Shown here one piece after another: positions 44,001-57,417 of a DNA stretch of 64,000 nt (positions are counted from its first letter, which is position 1; each line of letters opens with the position of its first letter). The stretch lies in NCBI GenBank assembly GCA_023362775.1, contig JALMGJ010000029.1, positions 3,669,268 to 3,733,267 of the forward strand, written 5' to 3'. Position numbers and translations under genes: made by a program. The notes beneath the pieces are model-generated. The model saw only the letters and a program-made list of their open reading frames with translations, was not told the origin of the DNA and ran no database searches. This DNA comes from Charina bottae (lineage: Eukaryota > Chordata > Lepidosauria > Squamata > Charinaidae).

Positions 44001-45852
44001 CTCTATGCCAATTTGCTATTATGTGATTGATCATTTTCATCAAAGAATTCGCTTTTTTGCAAAAAAGAAAAATTCTATTATGAGATTTGTCCCAGCATAG
44101 TCAATTTGTGCCAAAGGTCTGGTAAAACACCAAGACATCTCACTTAAATATTTTCCCATCAAAACCATTTTCTTCTCTTACTCATGCATTCACTATCATG
44201 TTGTGTGGCTGTTCTAGTTGTGCATCCTGTCTCCTACTTACTTCCATACCTGCAATAGCTACTCCTGTTACTATAGGGTCAAAATGGCCATCAACATCTT
44301 GTTTGGCTCTCTTACCCAAGATGAAAAGGAAAAGGACCTCTCTAATTCTAGAAATCAAGTTGGACATGTTATGTTGTGCCACAGCTGGTGAAGGATCCTC
44401 AGCCATAGGACAAGCTTTTAACCTGGGCAAATCTATTGTGCAACGTAATGAAGAATCCTAGTAAAATTCATAGCGCTGTGATGCACTCTACTCCTTTGTC
44501 TGCCAGGATAACCATGCACATTAGACATCCAGGTGCAGAAAAGATGGAGAAATGGTTTTTACTGTGCACAGAACACAAGATAAAGAAGAACAAATGTTGG
44601 AGTCAAGAAGTGGTTAAGAATAAGGCTCTAAAATGTATGAGCACATTTGTTATGAGCATTGGGGTTACAACATTTGACCCTATACCCCACAACCCCCTTT
44701 TCTCCACTGGTTCAGTATCTCACTTTATGCAAGGTTTCCAGGGAATGTTGTCCTAGCATAAAACAATCCCTGGGCAGGCTGAGCAAACCACTATAAAATT
44801 GGAAGTATAGAAAGTCTTCCATAGCATCTAAAGAAGGGTTTAGAAGATTATCCATGTGCAATAGAGATGCACTTCTCACATTCTGTAAATGCCTATTTTG
44901 ACTTCTCTTCCCTCTACTCCAGTTTCTCCAGCTCACTTAACTCAAGTTTTTCAGTAACCCTGTTCTATTTTTTCCCAGCTTACAGAAAGCTTTCTAATGT
45001 TCTGAACCTCTGCTTGGCACCAATGAGTATGTATTACTGGTGAATTCAAAGGACTTTAAAGGTCACTTGACAGGAGCAAACATGCCGAGATTGGTGCTAA
45101 AGATACTTGAGCATGAGAGGATTTGGTGACAGAAGAATCAACTACAAAGGATAAAAATAATTTTCTTTGGGAGAGTGTTGAATCAAAGAGTGAAAAAGAG
45201 TCTTCTTAAGAAATATCTCTGAGAAATCAGTTACGTTTTAATAGATTGTATGATTTAAATGGAAACAATACTGAAAATCTGTTCTATGGGTACAAATATT
45301 TTCTTTTTAAAAAACCTTAATGAAAGAATCATCTGCACATCATCACTGTAGGAATATGAGCCCATTATATGGTTTAAATATTCTTAAGATTTTGCAACGA
45401 CTGTAAGTCTATCTGGGCATCTTAGGCTACGTTTCATTGAAATCAGCAAGATTTACTTCAGAATAGCCATATAAAAAATTGTTCTGTTGATGTACTTGAT
45501 AGGTTCAAATTAACCATGGGAGAACTAGGGCGAATCATTATCTCTCAGACTATCCTAAAAGTCAGATATTGCATAATTTTTCTCATACGTGACTACTGCA
45601 GCCTTTTCAAGAAGGTGAAGAACCTTTGGTTAGAGTTGATGATGAACTATCTATATCACTTCTCAAGATGCTTATATTAGCAAGCATAGTATAGCATACT
45701 TTTTATCAGATTGCATAAATCAACACGTCATTATAGGATAAGTTAATAGTAATATACAGTATATACAACTGGATGGATGGATGGATGGATGGATGGATGG
45801 ATGGACGGACAGATCGACAGATAGATATAGATTGATAGACAATAGACGATAG

Positions 45853-45903
<51 letters not shown>

Positions 45904-47013
45904 CATTATATCTCTTAATGAGGCAAACCACCCACCTCCAAAATTTGCTTGCCTTCTTCAGTGAGTGAACGTATGAGTCAAGGAGGACAAGGAGCAGCAG
46001 TCACGTCTCTCTATTATTATTATTATTATGAGAAGCACCAAGGGTGAGGAAGATGTTGGAATATTTATGAAGGATATATTGTTGAGCCATTCTCCTAATT
46101 CTCCCCCAAAATTAGACCTGATCTACAGTTCAGCCTGCACTGTAAGGAGCTCTGAGTATATAAAATACACACTCCTTGAGGGTGTGTTCTTGATGTAGAA
46201 GCATAAGTAAAGACCCCCTTGAGATAAGCTTGACGCATAGTGACTAGTTGGATATGTCCTTATAGGTTTTTTGGTAACAATATGGATTGGGGGACAGGAA
46301 GAAATAGAATCAGCACAGCATAGATCTGCTTTTATGATACCATCTTTTGAAGACAACTGGAATGAGATTTTTAAAAATGGGCATAGGAAACATTTGCTAC
46401 AATGCTAAATGTATGTACTAATGACAGTTCCAACTGGCTGAAATTTGACTCATTCATTCATGAGCCTGAAATCATTGACAGGTTTTTCATTAAAGTTACA
46501 CATTTCAATTTAACTTCCCCTGCTAGTTTCTGTCTCCTAAAGATGAGGATGAATATTTGTTTCAGGATTGAATTCAGATGCCAAGTCTGAAGAGTACACA
46601 CTTATAAATGTTTGTGTCGCATCTGGTATACAGATGCTACGGTGTAGGTCACATTTTGTAAAGGCCTGAATAAAGAAAAAAAAAGGGAGGGAGGGAGGGA
46701 GGGAGGGAGGGAGAACCCTCTTAAAAGTAGTAGTAATTCGCTTACCACAGGTTTGAAAGATTTGTAAAGAAACTTTCCATGATTTTTTTATTTATTAATT
46801 TACAGTCCAAGACCAAAGAAACAAACATTAAAATATATACATAACTTAAATGCATGAATAAAATATTCCTGAAAGCCAAAAACATCCAAAACTGTGATGA
46901 AGGCACCATTCAATTTTTATAAGCTAAAGCTACAGATAGAAATTTCACCACTGCCCTTGATAAATTTAAAAATTGGTCACTTAAAAGAAAAACAGTGATC
47001 TCTTCATCATGAG

Positions 47014-47276
47014 TCTGTAGCTTGAATCATGTCAACTGGATTTCTATTTTCTCTGTGGAAACGTTTCGCTCCTTATCCAAGGAGCTTCTTCAGTCTGAGC
47101 AAAGTTGGTAAGGGAATCCTAAATACATAGGATTCCCTTACCAACTTTGCTCAGACTGAAGAAGCTCCTTGGATAAGGAGCGAAACGTTTCCACAGAGAA
47201 AATAGAAATCCAGTTGACATGATTCAAGCTACAGACAATTCCACCTGGATGACTGAGAACCTTCATAGACATATCA
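47014..47276. mobile_element. Palindromic Penelope-like end, copy B
   Basis: Same as 9560-9822; the 107-bp arms remain perfect. Confidence 0.7.
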
Positions 47277-47539
47277 TCATCATGAGGGAGATAAAAATTT
47301 CTGATAACTGGAGTTATGAGTTCTGATCACCATTGTATATATAGTGGATACTTTAATAAAACATGAGCTACAGACCTGTATTTGAAAATATTTGTTTTAT
47401 TTATTTTATTTATTTATTAAATTATTATTAATTTATTAATTTGTATTATTAATATTATTATTAATTATTATTAATATTATTAATTTGTATTACCGCCCAT
47501 CTCCCCCAACCGTGGAACTCTGGGCAGTTTTGTTGTTCT

Positions 47540-47932
47540 TTATTCGTTCAGTCGCTTCCGACTCTTCGTGGCTTCATGGACCAGCCCACGCCAGAGCTTC
47601 CTGTCGGCTGTCGCCACCCCCAGCTCCCCCAAGGTCGAGTCCATCACCTCCAGAATATCATCCATCCATCTTGCCCTTGGTCGGCCCCTCTTCCTTTTGC
47701 CTTCCACTTTCCCTAGCATCAGCTTCTTCTCCAGGGTATCCTGTCTTCTCATTATGTGGCCAAAGTACTTCAGTTTTGCCTTTAATATCATTCCCTCAAG
47801 TGAGCAGTCTGGCTTTATTTCCTGGAGGATGGACTGGTTTGATCTTCTTGCAGTCCAAGGCACTCTCAGAATTCTCCTCCAACACCACAGTTCAAAAGCA
47901 TCTATCTTCCTTCGCTCAGCTCTCACAGCCAT
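47540..47932 (-). pseudogene. Bov-B (RTE) LINE reverse transcriptase fragment, copy B
   Basis: The same 130-residue open frame as at 10086-10478, with identical protein sequence, consistent with the very low divergence between the large copies. It is 5'-truncated and lacks catalytic domains. The neighbouring TATATT array differs in length from copy A (47967-48114 versus 10513-10668). Confidence 0.92.
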
Positions 47933-47961
47933 AGGTTGCTACGGGTTATATATTTTATATA

Positions 47962-48014
<53 letters not shown>

Positions 48015-50823
48015 ATATATTATATTTATATTATTTATATTTATATTTATATTTATATTTATATTTATATTTATATTTATATTTATATTTATATTTATAT
48101 TTATATTTATATTTAGAACTATACTAATATGATTTTCATATGGGAGGTTGAAATATGTTCCAGTTGTCATCCTGATGAGTGGAGCATTGATTCAGGCCAT
48201 AGAAAAAAAGCCTTCTATGTGAAGCATGCATGAGTTTTCAAAAATAGGTAGGATGAGTCCAGGAGGTGGGCTGATTAAATATAGCAAGGATGGGAAATTT
48301 TGGCAGTATAACCCCTTCTGCTATCATAGGCTTCTATCCTACATACAGACCTGGCCTTGAAATAAATATGAAATAAATACCTTTATAAATATATATAAAT
48401 ACCTTGAAATAAATACCTGGTTGTCCTGGCTTAGTATGTACTTCCCTCAGCTATCAGAGAAGGGTTACAGAGATTTGATGATGGATGGATAATATTTGAG
48501 TTTATTTATTTATTTATTTAATTTATATGACCGCCCATCTCCCCCCCCATGCGGAACTCTGGGCGGTACACAATAAACAAGTTAAAATAAAATCTAAAAT
48601 ATCTAAAATCACAGTTATACAATAAAATACATATTCTAAAATCCAGATGGTGATGGAATAATTAAAAGAAGGACAATTATAAAATTAGGGGATTAGCCAC
48701 CCTCATGAGGAACTATCCCTTCCTCCTTCCCATGCCAGGCGGCAGAACCAGGTCTTCATTTGGTGGCTACATTTAGCCACCAAACATTTGCCCCCTGCAG
48801 CCATGTGAAGCCCTGCCTACCTTTGGGCCATTTGATTTGCCTGATCTGCTGGCATGCAGAAATTGATTTTTGGTTTCCCACTTCATTCAGGGTAAACATC
48901 AAAAAACCTGCTAGGATGGCAGGGACCCCATCATAGTAAACCAGTGATCTGCAATGCATCGTTAGAAGGAAGAACAAAGCAAGAGCAATCCACTGGGGGT
49001 CATCCATTGGGGGGGGGGAGGTAAAAAAAAGTCAAGTGGGTACTATGACTGTGCAACTGAAGCCTCTCCTCATTTTCCATGCCTTGCATGACATGCATAA
49101 AAAGGGAATAGTCATGGCCACCATCTTGACTCTTTTGAGCCCCACTTCAAGCCCTGTGCTGGGTTTTTATGCCCATGTGAGATCGTCCCAATGTTTCCTT
49201 GCCAGGTCCAGTTGGGCTTTTAAGAAGTGTTGGATCCACCTCTGCAGAATCGAGGTCCTGCGAACTGAAGTAATTTCTATTAGGGGGAGCTAAGCCTGAG
49301 CCAATAGTCACACCAGACTGCTTAAGTTCTCACTTTGCTGTACACCTGTCACTTTCACCTGGGCTCTTTGTGCCACTTCAGAATTGGCAGCAAATTCGAA
49401 TGTTCCACATAATTAGTATTTGAGAGCTGAATCTTTTTTTTTATGCCGTGTGCGTGTGTGTGTGAGCGCCTTCAAGTCAGTCTTGACTCCTGGCGACTGC
49501 CTGGACAAGTCCTTGCAGGTTTCTTGGCAAGATTTCAGAAGTGGTTTGCCCTTGCTTTCTTCTTCCCAGGGCTGAGAGAGAGGGACTGGCCCAAGGTCAC
49601 CCAGCTGGCTTTGTGCCTAAAGCAGGACTAGAACTCCTGGTCTCCCAGTTTCTAGCCTGATGCCTTAACCACCACACCAAACTGGCTCTCTTTTTTCCTG
49701 TTTAATACAGCTTTATTTGAAAGTGAAGCAAAGCTGGACTTTATTTTCTCAACCCTGGAAATCTGCAAGTCTTTGTGTGACCCCAAAGACCACATCTCCC
49801 ATGGTGGACAGTCATGGCTTATTCTGGCTCTGAGCTTCAACATCCTGTTCTGAAGCTTGTCTATAGGAGTTATTTAGCATGTAGCTTCTCCTCTTTCCTA
49901 ATCTTGCTTCTGTAGCAGCCTGCTACTACGGTCAGAGCTACTGTAAAGAATATCTGAGCTTGCCCAGGGCTTTTAAATGCAGGAGGGAGAAAAACTTTGC
50001 AGTCAGAAAGCTTTTCCTCGTAGCAACCATTAAAATAAAATCTTTGCAAACAAAATATGAAATAAAAATGTGGATAAAGATGGTATGCTAATGATTTATT
50101 TTATTTTATTTTATTTTATTTTATTTATTTTATTTTATTTTATTTTATTTTATTTATTTTATTTTATTTTATTTTATTTTATTTTATTTTATTTTATTTT
50201 ATTTTTTTATTTTATTTTATTTTATTTTTTTATTTTATTTTATATTATATTTTATTTATTTTATTATTTTATTTTATTTTATTTTATTTTATTTTATTTT
50301 ATTTTATTTTATTTTTCTGTGTAATGTGTGAGTGTGGGGTTCTTTGTTGTTCCAGGTTCTCCCCAAGGGTGGGAAGCTACTGGACATGGTTTCCATGGAG
50401 GAGAGAGGGCAAAGTAGGCAAGTGATGAAAAGTGTGACACAACACTGCAGAGCAGCTCTGCCCCTGGATGGGTGCTATCCAGATGCAAGAATGAGAAGGC
50501 AGGGCCTGCATTATTACATTTTGTTGAATTCTTCATCATCTGGGCATCATTGTGCTTAGGAACTATTGAATGCAGTGATGGGTCGTGCATTTTATTACTA
50601 GTTAGCACTGATTAGTCAAACACATCATGGTGTTTGCCAGAAAGGAAGAGAGACATAGATTGGCTTCAAACTGCCTTGTTTGAGGAGTGAGAACGGTGCA
50701 CGTTGGAAGTGCTGTATGGCTAGTTCTACATGTCTCTCTGATTCTTGATCTGAGTTATATCTGCGCCCTTATTACTAATCGCTCAGTGAACTTTTGGTGA
50801 TCTTGATTTCTTGCCACTTAGAG

Positions 50824-51160
50824 CAGGGGTCCCCAACCTGTGGGCCGCGGCACACTAGTTGGCTGAGGCCTGTTAGGAAGTGGGCCGTGGGGCTTCTTCC
50901 TGCAAACCCCACCCCCCAGTGCATGCAATTACCCCGCCCCTGGTACGTGTGATTGGCTCCTGCCTGCAAACCCTGCCCCCTGTGTGTGCGATTGGCTCCC
51001 GCCTGCAAACCCTGCCCCCCAGTGTGTGTGATTGGCTCCCGCCTGCAAACCACATACCCCAGTGCACGTGATTGGCTCCCACCTGCAAACCTCCCCCTGG
51101 TCCATGGAAAAATTTTCTTCCATGACCGGTCCCTGGTGCCAGAAAGGTTGGGGACTGCTG
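50824..51160. mobile_element. hAT MITE with ~38-bp tandem units, copy B
   Basis: Same as 13410-13746, with target duplications at 50816-50823 and 51161-51168. Confidence 0.88.
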
Positions 51161-53765
51161 ACTTAGAGTATCAAGTCCTATTCCAGCTGAAGAAAGGTTG
51201 TGATCCTGTTAAATTGCTAATATCTCAGACTGACCAAGTATGGACAAATGGTTGACTGGCAGCCCAGTTTCAGTTGCCCAGGAAAAAAAGCATGTAATGA
51301 ACAACAATGAATAAAATCTAGGAAATGTTTAAAAAGAAGAAGAAAAAGCAACAGCAGTTCATAATGATTAAAGTAGCTGACCAGGAGATGTTATGTCTAT
51401 GGGGAATTTTTAGAGGAGTGTGTGCCAGATTTCATAAAATCTTTCAGCTTTGATGAAAGCATCTACCTGGGCACTGGTGAGTATTCAGAGCATCTTCTTA
51501 ATTCATGCATTACATGCATTTCACCCTTCTGCTTCTCAGGCACACAATGCAACTGGAAGGATTTATGACCATATACCAGGACAAAATCCATATTCTTTAC
51601 ATTTTAAACATTTAAAAACAAAATTAAGATGGAATGCAATTCCTAAATTTACATCTGGGCTTTTCTCTACATCAGCAGCCAGGTGAAGTAGATTAGCCTG
51701 GAGAGTGTGCCTGGTCCAGAGCCACCAAAGGAGGTTCCATGGCTGAAGGTGGACTTGAACTTGGGTCTTCCTGGTTCTAGCCACCGTCATAATTAATACT
51801 GCTCTAGCTCTCTGGCCCCCGTCTCTAAAACCTAATCAAAACTCCCCAAATTGTAACATTGGGGGTTAAAGGTGAGAATGAGAGTAGTTTGCCTCTGAGA
51901 GCCTCCATGGCCCAGTCTTTTACACCCCCTCCCCCCCAAACCCCTAAAGAACTAGGTTGGGATGTTACATCTCCCAACCCTCAAATGTTGTCTGTTCTGT
52001 CATGCAGCACTGCTCCCAATCATTCTTTTCTGTTACTCCAGTATTCTTCTGTCACTTTTGCTATTCTGTCTTAAGGCTTCTCACCATAAAGAACATGGCC
52101 ATAATGGGGAATGTGCAGCTTCGAATCTCTGGAACTCTTTCACAACTGAGCACCAGGAATCCCAACAGTGGCTCTAGTAGCAAGACACATTGCTATTTCA
52201 TTCCGTCATGAGAGAATGGTCTCTCAAATACTATCTCAGACACTTCAGGTGAGGTGAGGACCGCAACTTGGTTTTGTTTTGTTTTGTTTTGTTTTGTTTT
52301 GTTTTGTTTTGTTTTGTTTTGTTTTGTTTTGTTTTGTTTTGTTATCCTATCCTATCCTATCCTATCCTATCCTATCCTATCCTATCCTATCCTATCCTAT
52401 CCTATCCTATCCTATCCTATCCTATCCTATCCATCATGAGGATTGTCAGAGGCACTTGCACAGAAAACATTTTTTCCATTCAGGCTTGCAGACTAAAGAA
52501 GCGCAAAATACATTTGCAAGTGTTTCATGCTGCTTCCACTCATTCCTACATTCCAAACAGGGAAGGCCAAAGGCTTCATTTAAACAATTTCTTGTTTTGG
52601 AGGCAGATACACAAATAGGCATCATTCTGCAAGTGTGTGCATGCAGATGCACACCCACATCCACGTATGAGCATAAAACCCTTATTACTATAAAGCAGTG
52701 TGGTGCAAGGTCCAATGAAACAGTCTCAGGTGATGGATGGAGTTGCAAAATGTCAGCTATTCCCTAATTCAGCAAGGTCCTTGGAAAGTTCATTTATTGA
52801 ACAGCACACCCATTGTGGAAAATCAATCGGGCCTGAGGCTTGGTCAGCATTAACTTTATCCTGCATGTCAGTATTAATCTCAGAGTTCGACTGCAACAGA
52901 GTTCTTCTAATCCTTGTATTCTCTGCACAACACTTCCACCAAAGGCCGTCAGACATTTATAATGCAGTTGCTGAAGCATGAAAGCAAAAGTGGAAGCAAG
53001 GTTGAGGAGACGGAGACTGGTAAGAAAGAAAAATGATGGAGCTGCAATGCACATGCACACGCACACACACGGAAGTTGAACTATGTCTGAACACTTGACT
53101 ATACTGTATGTTCAAACACAGTCTGGAAAGGTTTTTCATGAAGATTCTAACCCATACAGTTAAATGGAACTGTTACATTTACTAGAATTCTGGGATTAAA
53201 GATACATGAAAACCTATACATTTCAATCCCTAATTTCTTTCAGTTTTAGGGAAATCATGTTCCTTGTATCCTTCTAAGGCACAGGCATCATAAAAAGTGA
53301 AGATAATCAACAATTTATTTTAATTTTTTTAAAAAAATTATCCTTCCTTTATTATTATTTTTATAAATAACTCAAGGTGGAGAACATACCAAATACTCCT
53401 TCCTCCTCCTGTTTTCCCCACAACAGCAACCCTGTGAGGTGAGTTGGGCTGAGAAAGAGTGATTGGCCCAAGGTCACCCAGCTGGCTTTCATGCCTCAGG
53501 CGGGACTAGAACTCTCAGTCTCCTGGTTTGCCATTGGCTCCTTCCTAGGGCTGAGAGACAGGGACTGGCCCAAGGTCACCCAGCCGGCTTTCATGCCTAA
53601 GGCGGGACTAGAACTCACAGTCTCCTGGTTTCTAGCCCGTTGCCTTAACCACTAGACCAAACTGACTCTCAATTTAAATTTTAAAAACTGTTTATAAAAT
53701 ATGTGTTTGGGAAGCTCATTAAAAGTTAAAGAATCAATTCAGATACAAGATTTATTTACTGATAT

Positions 53766-53804
<39 letters not shown>

Positions 53805-54759
53805 TTCAATTTGAATGCCACCTGACTCAAATTGACTCTGAGCAGCTCACAACAATAAAACAAACATCAAGCTATATTTCTGTTATGTGACCTGAGTGGT
53901 GTGTGTATGTGCCCTGATCTGAACATAGGGATTGACTAGGAATGTGCTGGGTACAAACTAAACTGGGTGTTATGCACACTAATTTTCCAGCATTATTCCT
54001 GCACAATATATTAATGAGCTGTAAAGAAAAGAAGAGATTTTTTGTTGTTAATGTTCTGCCTTGTAGGAGGGGGGAAACTTGAAGAAGTTTGTCCATGTGA
54101 ATTGAAAGAAGAAAAGACAGTGGGACCCTCTCCCTTTCGCAGAGATTCCCATTTCCCACTTTTCTATCACTCCTTTTTTTAATGAAAATGCTACTCGGGC
54201 TGGGATGAACATCATGCATTCTTTCTTTGTGAAGTCTGGGACTCAGTTTTGTTGAGAGAAGTGGTTAGACGGTATGCAAATTCTATTATAATAAATCAAG
54301 TAATAAATCAGTTCAAGTAGCTTTCTTGGCCTTATTTTTGAACTTTGTTTTATCTTTACCTGGCTGTTCATCAGCATGTGTGGTTATGGCTGATCAATGA
54401 TGCTATTAAAATATCTGTCTATCAATAAACCATACTTCTAAGGTTATTATCTTACAGGAAGAGATGTCAAAAGCTATTAAATAGTCCAAAAAGGTTTTGG
54501 ACTATTTAAACCATGAAAAGCCCTTAGGAGTCCTCTTGACATAGTTTTGTATACCGGAAAATAATAAGAGGCCAAAATGTAAGATAACCTAATGTCTCAG
54601 GCTTAGAGATGTGTAAGTATTTCATTCACTCAGGATGTATTGATGTGTGCAAATTTCTTCATTAACAGGAGCGAATTATATATACTATATGTATATGTAT
54701 ATGTATATACTGTATATACATACAGTATGTGTGTGTCTGTGTGTGTGTGTGTGTGTGTC

Positions 54760-54819
<60 letters not shown>

Positions 54820-57207
54820 CATGCACGATGGTCTCACCAGTTAAGATGCCAGGCTTGTCGATCGGAAGATCGCAAGTTCGGAGGTTCGGATCTCTAGTCC
54901 CCCGTGACGGAGTGAGCTCCCGCACTCACCCCAGCTCTTGCCAACCTAGCAATTCGAAAGCATGCAAATGCAAGTAGATGAATAGGTACCACTTTGGTGG
55001 GATGGTAATAGCGTCATGGAAGCGTCTTCGGACAATAGAGAGAGAGACAGAGAGACAGAGAGAGAGACTACAGAGAACATAAAAACAAACCTGAAAAGCT
55101 GATATTCCCCCCCCCCAAATTTGCCAAAGGGGGTGGAGATGGAGGAGGGAGGGAGAGAGGGAGAGAAGAGAAAAAGACTCTTACAGTCACCTAATTATAT
55201 CATTTCCAGATGCCAACCTGGAAATGGCCTTAGATAGTGAGGGCACTGTTGTATATTGAGGAACGGCCTTTGAAGTCTTGTTGAAGGATCATTTAACACA
55301 GTCTGTGTTTTTAAGCCTGCGAATGAATTTATGGAGTGTAAAATACAGCAATCTAAGGCTCTTCCTCGCCTTCCTCTGGTCTGTAACACTTTCTTTTATA
55401 TGTCAAAAAGTGATTTAAAGCATAATCTGAAATGCAGGAACTGCATAGAATAGTAACTCAAGGGTTTTTTGTTTTTTTCATTTTGCACACACATTCAGTC
55501 TCAGTGGAGATTAGTCGATTTACACCTGTTGAAAAAAACCTGATGCATTTACAATGTCTTGCTTTGTGCTTGCTTTTTTTCATTTTCATTTTTTGTTTTA
55601 TGACTTTGGACATCCAGGAAGATCAAGTGTAGACACAATACCTAAACCATATTATGAAAGTGGTAATAAAAACAATATGTACCTCATTCATTCTGCTCAT
55701 TTGCATAAGAGAAGAGTCACCTTCTTAATGTCAGAAATGACATAAATCAAATTACTTGTTAACAGAAACAGAATTCTGAACGATACTACCTGATAGGGGG
55801 AGTCTGTTTTAACTTCCTTATTTAGAAAGCATATTTTTTCAGAAAGAAGAAGGAAAGGCAACAGCGAACAAAATACAAGTACTGGCATGCCATATAACTG
55901 CAGTAGAACAACAGCAACAACAAAAGTATTGATTTAGTCTATAAATCAAATAACTACAAAGGTTATTTTCACTTCTAATCATAAATGTTAATTTTATCAC
56001 TTTTGGGTTGCATAGCATTTTGACCTATACAAGTAGAAAATATAGGGAACACTGAAAAATATTGAGAACACTGAAAATTATTAACCATGATGGCTAGTAA
56101 AATTTCAGTGATCTGTAAATACATATTGTGAACTTTTATGAAATCCTCCCACATGGATTTTGGTACTTGCAGGTTACCTTCTGGATGTGCATTGCCAACG
56201 CCCGCTGATCACAAAGCCCACCCTGGTCTTTCCAAAATATGGTGAAACCTCTTTTCTGCATGAACGGTACTGCAGAAAATACTGTACCTGTCAAATTGAC
56301 CTGGGTTCACTAACTGGGGAGTGTTTCCTGTACCATTCCTTATACTGCAGAGTGTGTTTTCTAGAAGGGCAGCCTGGCTTCTGATGCACCATCATCCATT
56401 TTGCTGCCTCCCACAGTTTCTTTAGAGAAAGAAAGATGGCCCAGTCTTCCGGAGATGGGATTAAGGGGAAAAATAGGTGATTTAAATTGGCATTGGCTGA
56501 AAACACCTCATCCCTTATTAAGAATCCTTGAATACAATCCAGCCCTCTCAGAACATGGCCCTCAGTATCCTGCACAAAACCCAGTTTGGCTCTTCAGCTG
56601 TTTGAAGTTGCACTTGTCTGCTGCAAAGAAAGCAATGGACATGCAGTCAAAGCTTCTGCCTCCAATTTTAGTCAAACCTCTTGGCAGCATTTCAGATAGC
56701 AATGAGTTCTTTTATGCCTAAGGTTGTACAACCAAGTAAATTGCAGATGGACTACCAAAATTATAGTCTAGATTTTAAAATGGGGGAAAAAATGTCTTTC
56801 AACTGAAGGACTCTGACAGATGACCCCCGAGAGAGAAGCATTCTCTCTTACTCTACAATTACTCTGTCAACGCCATTCATTTCAATGAGCCAGCATCATA
56901 AACTACATGATAATGAGATACAGAGCTTGGCTGCTTCCCTCTCCCATTTCATCTTCGCTGATCAGATAGATATCCAAATGGCATTGCCCTCTTCTGGGAT
57001 TTCACATAAGATCTATGTGTTGCAATGTGAGAATTAATCAGCTGAAGGCAGGAGATAGAAAGGAAAAAAGCTAGGTTGGAGAGGGAGTTGATGGAGGAAC
57101 CAAGTAGGTAATGATTCAAACTGGGAATGGGCATCATATCTGGAAGAAAAATCCAAACACAGCATTTTCTGTGCTGCATTTATTAGTTTTTGTATAACAA
57201 TTTAAAT

Positions 57208-57335
57208 CAGTGTTTCTCAACCTCAGCAACTTTAAGCTGCGTGGACTTCAACTCCCAGAATTCCCCAGCCCTGGCTGGGGAATTCTGGGAGTTGAAGTCC
57301 ACGCAGCTTAAAGTTGCTGAGGTTGAGAAACACTG
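57208..57335. mobile_element. hAT foldback MITE, copy B
   Basis: Same as 19801-19928; the arms are still perfect. Confidence 0.85.
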
Positions 57336-57377
57336 ATTTAAAGTGACTCCCAATTTGCCCACTGACTGTCATTTGAC

Positions 57378-57417
57378 ATGGATATGTGTGAAGAACTATG
57401 GATATGTGTGAAGAACT
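57378..57417 (+). repeat. 20-bp tandem duplication private to copy B
   Basis: The unit ATGGATATGTGTGAAGAACT occurs twice here and once at the matching place in copy A (19971-19990). Confidence 0.95.
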
